This document shows, piece after piece, positions 40,540 to 50,200 of a stretch of 64,000 nucleotides of DNA. A program made the translations under genes and the position numbers. The notes beneath the pieces were generated by a model. The model was not told the DNA's origin and made no database searches. It saw only the letters and a program-made list of their open reading frames with translations. Every line of letters begins with the position of its first letter. Position 1 is the first letter of the stretch. Origin of the DNA: [Mycobacterium] stephanolepidis (GTDB lineage Bacteria; Actinomycetota; Actinomycetes; Mycobacteriales; Mycobacteriaceae); the NCBI RefSeq assembly GCF_002356335.1, contig NZ_AP018165.1, positions 1,426,001 through 1,490,000 of the forward strand. The letters run 5' to 3'.

Positions 40540-40995
40540 CTACTGGTACAGATACACGCTCTCGGCCGCGCACGGCGGCCGGTCCTTGCCCTCGATCTCG
40601 TATTTGATGCCGTACGTCGCCTCGACGGTGCCCTTGTCGCGCAACTTGGCGGACAGCAACGTGACATGTCCGCGTACGCGTGCTCCCACGTGTAGGGGCG
40701 CAGGGAACCGGACCTTGTTCACGCCGTAGTTGAGCACGGCGTCATATGACGCGATCTCAAGCACCTCGTCCAGGAACGCCGGGGCGAGTGCGAGGGTGAG
40801 GTATCCGTGCACGATGGTGCCGCCGAACGGGCCGGCCTTGGCGCGTTCGGTATCGGTGTGAATCCACTGCCTGTCACCCGTCGCATCCGCGAACTCGTTG
40901 ACCTGTTCCTGGGTGATCTGAACCCAACTGCTGGTGCCCAATTCGACTCTGCCCAGGGATAGCAGCTCCTGTGGTGTCGCCAGCTTGGTGGACAT
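40540..40995 (-). CDS. MaoC-like (R)-enoyl-CoA hydratase (Rv0130/HtdZ-like)
   Basis: A 151-residue hot-dog-fold hydratase, the same length as M. tuberculosis HtdZ. The catalytic Asp and His lie in FADATGDRQWIHTD, followed by the oxyanion region GTIVHGYLTLALAP. It would hydrate (R)-specific enoyl-CoA. The ATG at 40995 has GGAGTG eight bases upstream; the longer frame to 41034 is less likely. It stands alone, convergent with the AI-2E gene and divergent from the lipoprotein gene. Confidence 0.9.
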   Translation of the reverse strand: MSTKLATPQELLSLGRVELGTSSWVQITQEQVNEFADATGDRQWIHTDTERAKAGPFGGTIVHGYLTLALAPAFLDEVLEIASYDAVLNYGVNKVRFPAPLHVGARVRGHVTLLSAKLRDKGTVEATYGIKYEIEGKDRPPCAAESVYLYQ

Positions 40996-41141
40996 ACCGC
41001 GCACTCCTTTTCGGGTCGTGGTGCCTGATCGCATTACCGACTTGTCACGCCGGCTGGACCCTTCTTACCCGAGATCGCATGCCTGCCACGGGACAATGCC
41101 GAAATCCGGCAGCACGGTACATGCGGGTAATGTTTGCCGAC

Positions 41142-41825
41142 ATGAGGTGGTCGGTGCCGCTGGTGGTCGCGTTGCTGCTCGGGGTAGTGGCCTGCCAACG
41201 TGGGGTCGACGGCGAGGCGACGGCAGACCGGGCATCCGTATCGGCGGGCCCCATCCAGCCCGCCCAGCTCGATCAACTTCTCACGCCCGCGCAATCGCTG
41301 AGTGTGACGCCGGGAAAGCCGCTGTTCGAAACCGATATGCAGTCGGTGCTGTGGATCGGTGCCGATCCTGCCGAATGCCAGGGGGTTGTCGGATACGGCC
41401 GTCACCCGCTTTTCCCCGCGAACTACACGGGGCGTGAAGCACGGACGCAGACCGATAACCAGTACCCGAACCAGCATCAACTGCTCGAAGTGTCGGCCAC
41501 CTATCCCGGTGATTTCCAGGCGGCGAGATTCTTGGAGTCGGTGCGCACCACCGTCTCCAAGTGCCAGCTCTCGGTCGCTGCCTGGGGCGATGACCAGAAA
41601 CGCAACACGGTCACGCCCGGCCCGGTGATCCCCGGTTCGCCGGACATGGTCCGCTGGTCGACGAATCTCAATGGTGATCAATGGATTTGCGAGTTCACCG
41701 TGATCGCCAAGGCGAACGTGATCTCGCAGCTGGTCACCTGCTCGGCTGATCGATCGATCGACAACAAGGCGCTGTCGGACAAGCGGCTCCAGAAAATCGA
41801 GGAGCTGCTGAACTCCAAGGTCTGA
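41142..41825 (+). CDS. Lipoprotein with PknH-like sensor domain
   Basis: About 227 residues. It has a short signal peptide MRWSVPLVVALLLGVVAC with lipobox cysteine, then a PknH_C-type extracellular domain: ECQGVVGYGRHPLFP, SKCQLSVAAW, QWICEFTV and VTCSAD give four cysteines in the expected places for two disulfides. Such stand-alone sensors (LpqQ/LpqA/LppH group) have no known ligand. Starts are possible at 41121, 41130 and 41142; I prefer 41142 because TAATGT at 41129-41134 could be a -10, which would give a leaderless transcript. Confidence 0.8.
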   Translation: MRWSVPLVVALLLGVVACQRGVDGEATADRASVSAGPIQPAQLDQLLTPAQSLSVTPGKPLFETDMQSVLWIGADPAECQGVVGYGRHPLFPANYTGREARTQTDNQYPNQHQLLEVSATYPGDFQAARFLESVRTTVSKCQLSVAAWGDDQKRNTVTPGPVIPGSPDMVRWSTNLNGDQWICEFTVIAKANVISQLVTCSADRSIDNKALSDKRLQKIEELLNSKV

Positions 41826-41832
41826 GCGCCGA

Positions 41833-42573
41833 TCAGGACGCTTCGTGTGCCGCGATGTCCTGGGCGAGCAGGTTCTCGGCCCGTTCGATGATGGCGTCGA
41901 CGGTGAAGTCGAAGTTGGCGTCCGAGATCGTCGCGATCGAATGACCGCGGGACGCCAGATCATGCAGGGTGGGCGCCAGCGAGGCGTTCGGGACCACACT
42001 GCGGGCCTCACCGGATGCGGGCATGACGGTGTCCATGTGCTCAAGCACCACGATGCCTCGGATATGCAGCGACAGCGAGAAGTACACATCTAGCGCGTTA
42101 TCCGGGCTGAACCCGACGCCGATCAGGGTTTGGACAAGCGATTCCAGGTTTTGAATGCTGGCCTGCAGCGCCTCGGCACTGAGCTCACTGGTGCGCATCA
42201 AGATGAGCTCGACCAGCACCGGACGTTCCCGGAATGCCTGCCGCATTCGGCGGGTATGACTGCGCAGGGCGTCCTGCCAGGTTTCGTCGCCAACGAAGGG
42301 TGCGGCGAAGTGATACTGCTTGGTGGCGCGGTCGGTCATCGCATCGAGGAGCTCACCCTTTTTGCGGAAGTACCAGTAGATGCTGGTCACACCGACATCG
42401 AGATGCTTCGCTAGCAGCGGCATGCTCAGCCCACAGATCCCTATTTCCTCGGCGAGCTCAAATGCTCCGGCGATGATGTCCTCGGCGGTGATGGAGCCAC
42501 GGCGCCGTCGTTCCCGCTTAGGGCTTTGGGTGCTGGTCGTCCTGGCCTCGCGGCCGACACCGGCATGTCGCAT
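41833..42573 (-). CDS. TetR family regulator with tetracycline-repressor-type C-terminal domain
   Basis: A 246-residue regulator. The basic N-terminal tail SPKRERRRRGS is followed by the helix-turn-helix (LSMPLLAKHLDVGVTSIYWYFRKKGELLDAM) and a TetR_C-like ligand domain. ATG at 42573 has GAGG about nine bases upstream. The frame stays open to 44166, but that part is antisense within the membrane hydrolase gene. It diverges from that gene across 303 bp, so it may control it. Confidence 0.86.
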   Translation of the reverse strand: MRHAGVGREARTTSTQSPKRERRRRGSITAEDIIAGAFELAEEIGICGLSMPLLAKHLDVGVTSIYWYFRKKGELLDAMTDRATKQYHFAAPFVGDETWQDALRSHTRRMRQAFRERPVLVELILMRTSELSAEALQASIQNLESLVQTLIGVGFSPDNALDVYFSLSLHIRGIVVLEHMDTVMPASGEARSVVPNASLAPTLHDLASRGHSIATISDANFDFTVDAIIERAENLLAQDIAAHEAS

Positions 42574-42876
42574 GTGTAATCCTCGTCGTGCCCCCGTTGC
42601 GTCGATCTGCCCCGCCCTATGGACAAACGCCCTGATAGCAAGTTGGCAGAATACCGCAGAGACCTGAGGGGGCGGTCGGCTCCCCATTGCGCACAGTTCG
42701 CTGAGGCGGTGGTGGCCGATCCGCCTCAGAGATTTGCGCGATGGAGTTTCCGGTGGTGGTGGCGTCTGGGTGGTGCCACCGCACCGCGTTGCCGATCTGG
42801 TGATACCTCTGTGCGGTACGGCGCCGTGCAGGCACCATTGACATTCGCAGCTGGCGGCATCGAGAAGGGTGTGGCG
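42574..42876. other. 303-bp divergent spacer
   Basis: Lies between tetR and the membrane alpha/beta-hydrolase gene. The frame of the hydrolase is open from 42619 but gives an unconserved-looking Arg/Trp-rich stretch with no ribosome binding site. I could not identify a palindrome or a convincing promoter. Confidence 0.35.
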
Positions 42877-44586
42877 ATGGCAATCGACAGGGATATCGAC
42901 AGCGATATCGAAAAGGAACCGACGGTGGAGCCCGCCGTGCAGAAGCCGGTGAAGAGGCACTGGTGGGCACGGCAGTGCACCTTCACCGGCACCGCGGTGG
43001 GCCTGGTCTTTCTCTGGTTGTCCATGACCCCTTCGTTGCTTCCGCGGGGACCGCTCTTCCAGGCTCTGGTCAGTGGGGGCTCGGGTGCCATCGGGTACGC
43101 GCTCGGCGTGCTGGCGGTGTGGTTGGTGCGGTACATGCGGTCGCAGGATTCGAGTCCTAAGGCGCCGCGCGTCGCGTGGTGGATTCTCATCGTCGTCGGG
43201 ATCATCGGCACCGCCCTGATGATCGTGTGGTTCCACTTCTGGCAGGACCGCGTGCGCGATCTCATGGGTGTGCCGAGGCTGAGTTTCTGGGCGCACCCGC
43301 AGACCGCTGCGATGTCCATCCTCGTTTTGTTCATCCTGGTCGAGATTGGCCAGCAGATCCGACATCTGATTCTGTTCCTCATCGAACGGCTCAATCGCGT
43401 GGCCCCCAAACGTGTCTCGGCTGTGGTTGCGGTCACACTGGTCGTTGTTCTCGCGATGGCACTCATCAACGGCGTTGTCGTCAGGGTCGCGATGGATTTC
43501 TTGAACAACACCTTCTCGGCGGTGAACAACGAGGAGAACCCGGACAACCCCGCGCCCACGACGGCGCTGCGCTCGGGTGGGCCTGGTTCGTTGGTCTCCT
43601 GGGCATCGCTGGGTAACCAGGGCCGCGCCTTCATCGGAGGCGGTGCCACCACACAAGAGCTCTCGGCGTTCAACAAGGCTCCGGCCACCGAGCCGATTCG
43701 GGCCTATGCGGGTATGGAATCGGCCGACAGCATCAAGGCCACCGCCGAGCTGGCGGCCAGCGAGCTGGAACGTGAGGGAGGCCTGCACCGCAAGGTGGTC
43801 GCAGTGGCTACCACCACGGGAACCGGCTGGATCAACGAAGCGGAGGCGGACGCCCTCGAATACATGTACAACGGCGACACGGCCATTGTCAGCATGCAGT
43901 ACTCGTTTCTGCCGAGCTGGCTCTCGTTCCTGGTGGACAAGGAGAACGCGCGCCAGGCGGGACAGGCCTTGTTCGAGGCGGTCTCGGCGCGGGTCCGCGC
44001 GATGCCGGAGGGCATGCGGCCCAAGCTCGTGGTGTTCGGGGAGAGCCTCGGGTCGTTCGGCGGTGAGGCGCCGTTCCTGTCGGTGAACAACATCGTGGCG
44101 CGCACCGACGGTGCGCTGTTCTCGGGCCCGACCTTCAACAACACGATGTGGCTGGAGGCCACCCACAATCGCGACGACGGTTCTCCGGAAGTGTTACCCA
44201 TCTACGACAACGGAAGAAACGTTCGATTCGCCTCGCGCCCAGAGGATCTCAAAAAGCCCGCCGACCCGTGGGGGCGCCCGCGCATCGTCTATCTGCAGCA
44301 CGCGTCGGACCCGATCGCATGGTGGAATTCTGACCTCATCCTGAGCAAGCCCGACTGGCTGCGCGAACCTCGCGGCTACGACGTGTTGCCCAGCATGGAG
44401 TGGATTCCGTTTGTCACCTTCTTGCAGGTGTCCGCCGATATGGCCGTGGCGGTCGACGTCCCCGACGGGCATGGCCACGTCTACGTGAGAGCCGTGGCCG
44501 ATGCGTGGGCAGCGATTCTGCAGCCTCCGGGCTGGACACCGGAGAAGACCGAACGGCTGCGGCTGCTGTTGCGCTCGGGGGAGTAG
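42877..44586 (+). CDS. Membrane-anchored alpha/beta-hydrolase family protein
   Basis: About 569 residues. Four or five membrane segments occupy residues of about 35-210 (FTGTAVGLVFLWLSMTPSLLPRG, ALGVLAVWLVRYM, ILIVVGIIGTALMIVWF, TAAMSILVLFILVEI, VVAVTLVVVLAMALI). The C-terminal half is the Abhydrolase_9 domain with VVFGESLGSFGGEAPF around the nucleophile Ser. Members are common in mycobacteria without a known substrate. The ATG at 42877 has GAGAAGGG seven bases upstream. Divergent from tetR. Confidence 0.85.
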   Translation: MAIDRDIDSDIEKEPTVEPAVQKPVKRHWWARQCTFTGTAVGLVFLWLSMTPSLLPRGPLFQALVSGGSGAIGYALGVLAVWLVRYMRSQDSSPKAPRVAWWILIVVGIIGTALMIVWFHFWQDRVRDLMGVPRLSFWAHPQTAAMSILVLFILVEIGQQIRHLILFLIERLNRVAPKRVSAVVAVTLVVVLAMALINGVVVRVAMDFLNNTFSAVNNEENPDNPAPTTALRSGGPGSLVSWASLGNQGRAFIGGGATTQELSAFNKAPATEPIRAYAGMESADSIKATAELAASELEREGGLHRKVVAVATTTGTGWINEAEADALEYMYNGDTAIVSMQYSFLPSWLSFLVDKENARQAGQALFEAVSARVRAMPEGMRPKLVVFGESLGSFGGEAPFLSVNNIVARTDGALFSGPTFNNTMWLEATHNRDDGSPEVLPIYDNGRNVRFASRPEDLKKPADPWGRPRIVYLQHASDPIAWWNSDLILSKPDWLREPRGYDVLPSMEWIPFVTFLQVSADMAVAVDVPDGHGHVYVRAVADAWAAILQPPGWTPEKTERLRLLLRSGE

Positions 44587-44627
44587 CGGGCCGCCCCCGA
44601 GGGGCGGGTGTTCCGTACGGTGGGCTG

Positions 44628-45479
44628 GTGAGCCACACCCTGGGGTCGAGCAACTACGTGAGCACCGCCGACGGGCGTGCGTTGCACTACATGGTCGCCG
44701 GAACCGGTGAGCCGACAGTGGTCTTCGAGTCGGGAATGGGATTTTCGCGGTCGGCATGGGGGCTTGTGCAACCCCTTGTCGCCCAGCGTTTTCGGTCGGT
44801 GGTCTATGACCGTGCGAACTTGGGGCGCAGCGACGACGACGATCAACCACGCACACTGGAGCGCATCACCGAAGATCTGGATGCCCTGCTGACGGCGCTC
44901 GGTTCGGGCCCCTACATCCTGGTGGGCCACAGTTATGGCGGAACCATCGCACTGGCGTCGACCGCTGCCGATCCGTCCCGCATCGCGGGCATCATTCTCG
45001 TCGATCACTCCGATGAGAATCTGGATTCGTACTTCCGGCCGACCTCGCTCGGCATCCAAATTCTCGGCACCATTCATCGTGCGGCGCTCGATGCGCTGGG
45101 GCGGGTGGGTCTGCTATCGCACATCGTTCGCCGCATGATGCCGCGGATGCCGCGCGACGTCGTCGATGACATGACGTCCGAAGATCTCACCTGGCGGGCC
45201 GGACAGGCCGCCAATGAGGAAGATCGGCGCTTTGTGGCAGGGCTGACGGGATTGCGTGACAACCCGCCAATGGTCAACGGCATTCCCGTCACCGTCATAT
45301 CGGGAGCCCGTGCCGAGTTTCTCAACGAGGAGACGCGGTCTGAGTTGAACGCTGCCCACCAATTGACGGCGCACCGGCTAGGGGCGCGCCACGTAGTGGC
45401 CCGTAAATCCGGACATCAGGTAGTCCTCACCGAGCCACGATTGATCGCCGACGAGGTGTTTCGGATGGCGGGGGTATAA
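44628..45479 (+). CDS. Alpha/beta-fold hydrolase
   Basis: A 283-residue soluble hydrolase. The nucleophile elbow is GHSYGG (about residues 102-107), the oxyanion region ESGMGFSRSAW, and the catalytic His lies in ARKSGHQVVL near the end. The acid is probably Asp in the VDHSDEN region or later. Start GTG at 44628; the upstream frame is inside the preceding gene. 41 bp downstream of the membrane hydrolase on the same strand. Substrate not predictable. Confidence 0.86.
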   Translation: MSHTLGSSNYVSTADGRALHYMVAGTGEPTVVFESGMGFSRSAWGLVQPLVAQRFRSVVYDRANLGRSDDDDQPRTLERITEDLDALLTALGSGPYILVGHSYGGTIALASTAADPSRIAGIILVDHSDENLDSYFRPTSLGIQILGTIHRAALDALGRVGLLSHIVRRMMPRMPRDVVDDMTSEDLTWRAGQAANEEDRRFVAGLTGLRDNPPMVNGIPVTVISGARAEFLNEETRSELNAAHQLTAHRLGARHVVARKSGHQVVLTEPRLIADEVFRMAGV

Positions 45480-45589
45480 GCACCCCTGTGCCGTATGTGA
45501 CAAGCGTGGCTGCCGTGTTTGTTGAGGCAGCTGTCGTAACCTGAGGCTCGAGTTCTTCAAAGCGCTCGGAACGGCCTTGCGAGGTAACA

Positions 45590-46312
45590 GTGGTGTCCAT
45601 ATCCCGTCGGGATGTCCTCAAATACGCCGCGGTCATGCCGGCCGCAGCGGCGCTCGGTGGTGCCGCCTCGGCAGTAGCCGCCCCCCGCGCGAACGCGGCC
45701 TCATTGGGAACACTCATCGATTACGCCGGCGGTGTCCCGACTCCCGAGTCGATCAAGGCAGCGGGACATCTGGGCGCTATTCGGTATGTATCAGATCCGC
45801 GCAGTCCAGGGCTGTCGGCGGGCAAACCCATCAAGCTCGCCGAGGCGCGCGATCTCTACAGGGCCGGATTGAAGATCGTCTCCAACTACCAGTACGGAAA
45901 GCAGGACACCGCCGACTGGCTTGGCGGCCAGGAGGCCGGGATCAAGCACGCGCAGCGTGGTTGGCAGCTTCACGTCGCGGCCGGTGGCTCCTACAACGTG
46001 CCGATATACGTCTCGATCGACGACAACCCGACGCCCGAGCAGTACAAGAATCAGGTGGCGCCGTATCTGAAGGCCTGGGAATCAGTGGTCGGCCATGCCC
46101 GCACCGGGCTGTACGGCAACTCCAAGACCATTGATTGGGCGCTGCAGGACGGGTTGTGCTCGTATTTCTGGCAGCACAACTGGGGAAGCCCCAAGGGCTT
46201 CGTTCACCCCGAGGCACACCTGCATCAGTTCGAGATCGACAAGCGTCAAGTTGGTGGAATCGGCGTCGACCTCAACGACATTCTCAAGCCCAGTTTCGGG
46301 CAGTGGGCCTGA
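45590..46312 (+). CDS. Tat-exported DUF1906 glycoside-hydrolase-like protein (Rv2525c-like)
   Basis: A 240-residue secreted protein. The N-terminus SRRDVLK followed by a hydrophobic stretch and AAPRANAA is a twin-arginine signal. The mature domain (GTLIDYAGGVPTPESIKAAGHLGAIRYVS... VPIYVSIDDNPTPEQY ... SYFWQHNW ... HLHQFEIDKRQVGGIGVDLN) is DUF1906, a TIM-barrel related to glycosidases. Rv2525c is a Tat substrate linked to the cell wall and also sits next to fas. Two adjacent GTGs (45590, 45593) are possible starts. Confidence 0.9.
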   Translation: MVSISRRDVLKYAAVMPAAAALGGAASAVAAPRANAASLGTLIDYAGGVPTPESIKAAGHLGAIRYVSDPRSPGLSAGKPIKLAEARDLYRAGLKIVSNYQYGKQDTADWLGGQEAGIKHAQRGWQLHVAAGGSYNVPIYVSIDDNPTPEQYKNQVAPYLKAWESVVGHARTGLYGNSKTIDWALQDGLCSYFWQHNWGSPKGFVHPEAHLHQFEIDKRQVGGIGVDLNDILKPSFGQWA

Positions 46313-47217
46313 GGTCACGCTTCGTCGCATGCGCGTGCGTGGATGGTCGTGCCCCTACGGTCGGCGGCGCGTCCATATCGTGACACCGGGCCCGGTGATC
46401 AGGCCGGTCATGACGGGCGTACATGATGCCGCGGGCGGCGGGGATTATTGCGTTTCTTGGTGTTTCGGCTGCGGCCCAGCCGTTGAGCACTCAGATGCCG
46501 CGCACGCTTGCTTAGTCGATTGACGGCGCGAGGCGTCCGATGAAACGGTCGGGTGCTCCGATCTCCCCGCATGCCCCGTGCGTGCACCGCCCTCGGCCGT
46601 TCGGGTTGATTCGATGCCGTGGACTGCGGATTTCAGCCCGTGGCCGGCGGGTTGGATCGTGCGTCGAAGGCAGCGGTCGACGGGTTCGGCGGTATCGCGC
46701 ACGGCCGGATGCTCGCGAGGTTCGGGCCCGCCGATGCGTAGCTGGACAAACATCACCAGTCTAATCTGTCACAGAAGTGGGAACCATGTCGCGATGCCAG
46801 CAAACTTGTGACACTTGTTCTGCATTTTTGTGGTCACGACGACCTCTTTGTGGCCGTCGTGCGCGACACGCGCGAGCCCGGTTGGCGGTATCGGAATCTA
46901 ACATAACGATTCGATAACAATCGATGTCTGATCTGCGATGTTATACCTACTCGACCGTAACCACCTGCATGCAGCGGGTTTGATTCGGCGGTCAGTAGCC
47001 AGCGCGCGGCCTGCTGTTACGTAAGCGGTGGTTACTCTCGCGTAGAACTCGGCAGTAACTATTACGCCAGAAGAAATCGTCACCCCTCTTATGACACTCT
47101 TAAATCCAGACCTGCGGTGTTGGTGCCGATGAACGTGCCTCAACGCTCCCGATCGACAAGGACGACGACACGGGCGCGGCTGGATTCATGACTTACGGAA
47201 AGACGGGTAGCGGCGAC
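46313..47217. promoter_or_regulatory. 905-bp non-coding region upstream of fas with repeated GTAAC motifs
   Basis: No convincing gene. The first 450 bp are ordinary GC-rich DNA. From about 46890 it becomes AT-richer and carries repeated elements: GTAACCACC (46957-46965) inverted at 47027-47035 as GGTGGTTAC, a TTACGTAA palindrome at 47017-47024, GTAACTATTAC at 47055-47065, and CGATT/AATCG arms at 46907-46923. Such symmetry next to fas suggests regulator sites; FasR is the known activator of fas in mycobacteria (inference). Confidence 0.6.
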
Positions 47218-50200
47218 GTGACGATCAACGAATACGACAAGGTGACCAGCTCTGAGGACCCCGACGCGAACAGTGTGGTCGATCCCGGTCCCAGTGCGGG
47301 TCCCGCGCTGATCGACCGCCTGGAGTCCGGTGAGCCGTACGCAGTGGCCTTCGGTGGTCAGGGCAGCGACTGGCTGGACTCACTCGCGGAGCTGGCGGCC
47401 TCGGCCGGTATCGAATCGGAGCTCGCCACCCTTGCCGGTGAGGCCGAACTGCGCCTGGAGCCCGTCGCCAAGGAACTGGTGGTCGTGCGCCCGGTCGGCT
47501 TCACGCCGCTCACCTGGGTGCGTGCGCTGACCGCTGAGGAGCCGGTACCCGCCGCTGCGCAGCTGACCTCGGCCGCGGTCTCCATGCCCGGCGTGCTGCT
47601 GGCCCAGCTGGCCGCCGTCCGTGCGCTGAAGATCCAGGGCCTGGACGTGGCCCAGCTTCCGCCTGTCGCCGTTATCGGGCACTCGCAGGGCGTGCTGGCC
47701 GTCGAGGCACTCAAGGCGCACGGCGATCGCGATGTCGAGCTGCTGGCCATCGCCCAGCTCGTGGGTGCGGCGGCCACCTTGGTCGCGCGCCGTCGCGGCA
47801 TCGTGGTGCGCGGAAATCGCACCCCGATGGTGTCGGTGACCAATGTCGACCCCGAGCGCATCAAAGCGCTTCTGGACGAGTTCGCCCAGGATGTCCGCAC
47901 CGTTCAGCCGCCCGCGCTGTCCATCCGTAACGGTCGCCGCTCCGTTGTCATCACCGGCACCCCCGATCAGCTGTCGCGTTTCGAGCTGTACTGCGAGCAG
48001 ATCGCCGACCGCGAGTCCGCCGAGCGCAAGGACAAGGTGCGCGGAGGCGCGGTGTTCAGCCCGGTCTTCGACCCGGTCAACGTGGAGGTGGGCTTCCACA
48101 CGCCGCGTTTGGCCGATGGTGTCGAGATCGCCGGCCGCTGGGCGGCCGCCGCGGGACTCGACGTCGAGCTGACCAAGGCGCTGACCGAGGCCATTCTCGT
48201 CACCCCGGTGGACTGGGTGAACGAGGTAAATCACGTCGCTGACGCCGGCGCCCGCTGGATCCTGGATCTTGGCCCCGGTGACCTGTTGACCCGACTGACC
48301 GCACCGGTGATTCGCGGTCTGGGGATCGGGATCGTGCCCACCGCTACCCGCGGGGGTCAGCGCAATCTGTTCATGCACGGCGCGGTTCCCGAGGTCGCTC
48401 GCGCCTGGACCAGCTTCGCGCCCACCGTGGTTTCGCTGCCCGACGGCTCGGTCAAGCTCTCCACCAAGTTCACCCGCCTCACCGGACGCTCGCCCATCCT
48501 GTTGGCAGGTATGACGCCGACCACAGTTGATGCGAAAATCGTTGCAGCCGCCGCGAATGCGGGTCACTGGTCCGAGCTCGCCGGTGGTGGGCAGGTCACC
48601 GAGGAGATCTTCAGCAGCCGCATCGAAGAGCTGACCGGCCTGCTCGAACCCGGTCGCCAGATCCAGTTCAATTCGCTGTTCCTGGACCCCTATCTGTGGA
48701 AGCTGCAGGTGGGCTCGAAGCGCTTGGTGCAGAAGGCTCGTCAGGCCGGTGCGCCGATCGACGGTGTCGTGGTGACCGCCGGCATTCCCGAGTTGGAGGA
48801 GGCCGTCGCCCTCATCGACGAACTCACCGACATCGGCTTCGCCCATATCGTTTTCAAGCCGGGCACGGTTGAGCAGATCCGCTCGGTCGTGCGCATCGCC
48901 GCCGAGGTGCCCACTCGCCCGATCATCATGCACGTCGAGGGTGGTCGCGCCGGGGGACACCACTCCTGGGAAGACCTGGACGACCTGCTGCTGGCCACCT
49001 ATTCGGAGCTGCGCTCACGCTCCAATATCACCGTCTGTGTCGGTGGTGGAATCGGAACTCCCGAGCAGGCTGCCGAATACCTCAGTGGCCGTTGGGCGTT
49101 GAAGTTCGGTTTCCCGTTGATGCCTGTCGACGGCATCCTCGTCGGCACCGCGGCCATGGCCACGCTGGAGGCCACCACCTCACCGTCGGTCAAGCAGATG
49201 CTTGTCGAGACCCAGGGCACCCCCGAATGGGTACCCGCCGGAAAAGCCCAGGGCGGCATGGCCTCCGGGCGCAGCCAGCTGGGTGCCGACATCCACGAGA
49301 TCGACAACGCGGCCTCGCGTTGCGGCCGCTTGCTCGATGATGTCGCCGGCGATGCCGACGCGGTGGCCAAGCGTCGCGACGAGATCATCGCCGCGATGGA
49401 GCTGACCGCCAAGCAGTACTTCGGTGACGCGGCCGAAATGAGCTACGCGCAGTGGCTGAACCGCTACGTGGAGCTGTCCATCGGTGACGGCGACAGCACC
49501 GCCGATACCGCTGTGGCGCACTCGCCGTGGTTGGACATCACGTGGCGCGATCGCTTCGAGCAGATGCTCAAGCGCGCCGAGGCTCGGTTGCATCCCAAGG
49601 AATCCGGTCCCATCGAGACGCTGTTCGCCGACGAGGCGCTGCTGGAACGCCCTGCCGATGCCATCGCGGCACTGCTGCAGCGCTACCCCGAGGCGGCGGC
49701 CATCAAGCTGCACCCGGCGGACGTGCCCTTCTTCGTCTCGCTGTGCAAGACGCTGGGCAAGCCCGTCAACTTCGTACCCGTCATCGACAAGGATGTGCGT
49801 CGTTGGTGGCGCAGCGACTCGCTGTGGCAGGCCCACGACGCGCGCTACACCGCCGAGCAGGTGTGCATCATCCCCGGCACCGCAGCGGTTGCCGGAATCA
49901 CCCGGGTCGACGAGCCGGTGGGCGAGCTGCTCAACCGCTTCGAGCAGACCGCCATCGACGAGGTCGTCGCAACCGGTGCCGAGCCGCTGCCGGTGCGCTC
50001 GCGGCTGCGTCGCCGCTGGGATGTCGAGGGCCCCTTGGCGACCGTTCTAGACGCGCCAGATGTGTTGTGGTCCGGGCGAATTGCCGTCAACCCTGTGCAC
50101 CGGATCGCTCCGGATGGTGCCTGGCAGGTCTTCGAGGACCGCACCGCTTCGCATCCGTCGACCGGTGCACGCCTCGAGGTCACCGGCGACGACTCGGTGC

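Noticed and set aside
42574..44166. A 777-residue TetR protein on the minus strand
   Set aside because: The upstream 530 codons are the complement of the membrane hydrolase gene; the regulator proper starts at the ATG at 42573.
46445..46756. A 103-residue minus-strand frame in the fas upstream gap
   Set aside because: Composition is rich in Thr, His, Gln and Arg with no domain, no ribosome binding site and no conserved context; it looks like chance in GC-rich DNA.
46768..46820. Possible CRP-type sites (TGTCACAG and TTGTGACAC) in the fas upstream gap
   Set aside because: The two half-sites are spaced too far apart and wrongly for the TGTGA-N6-TCACA pattern, so I do not call a site.
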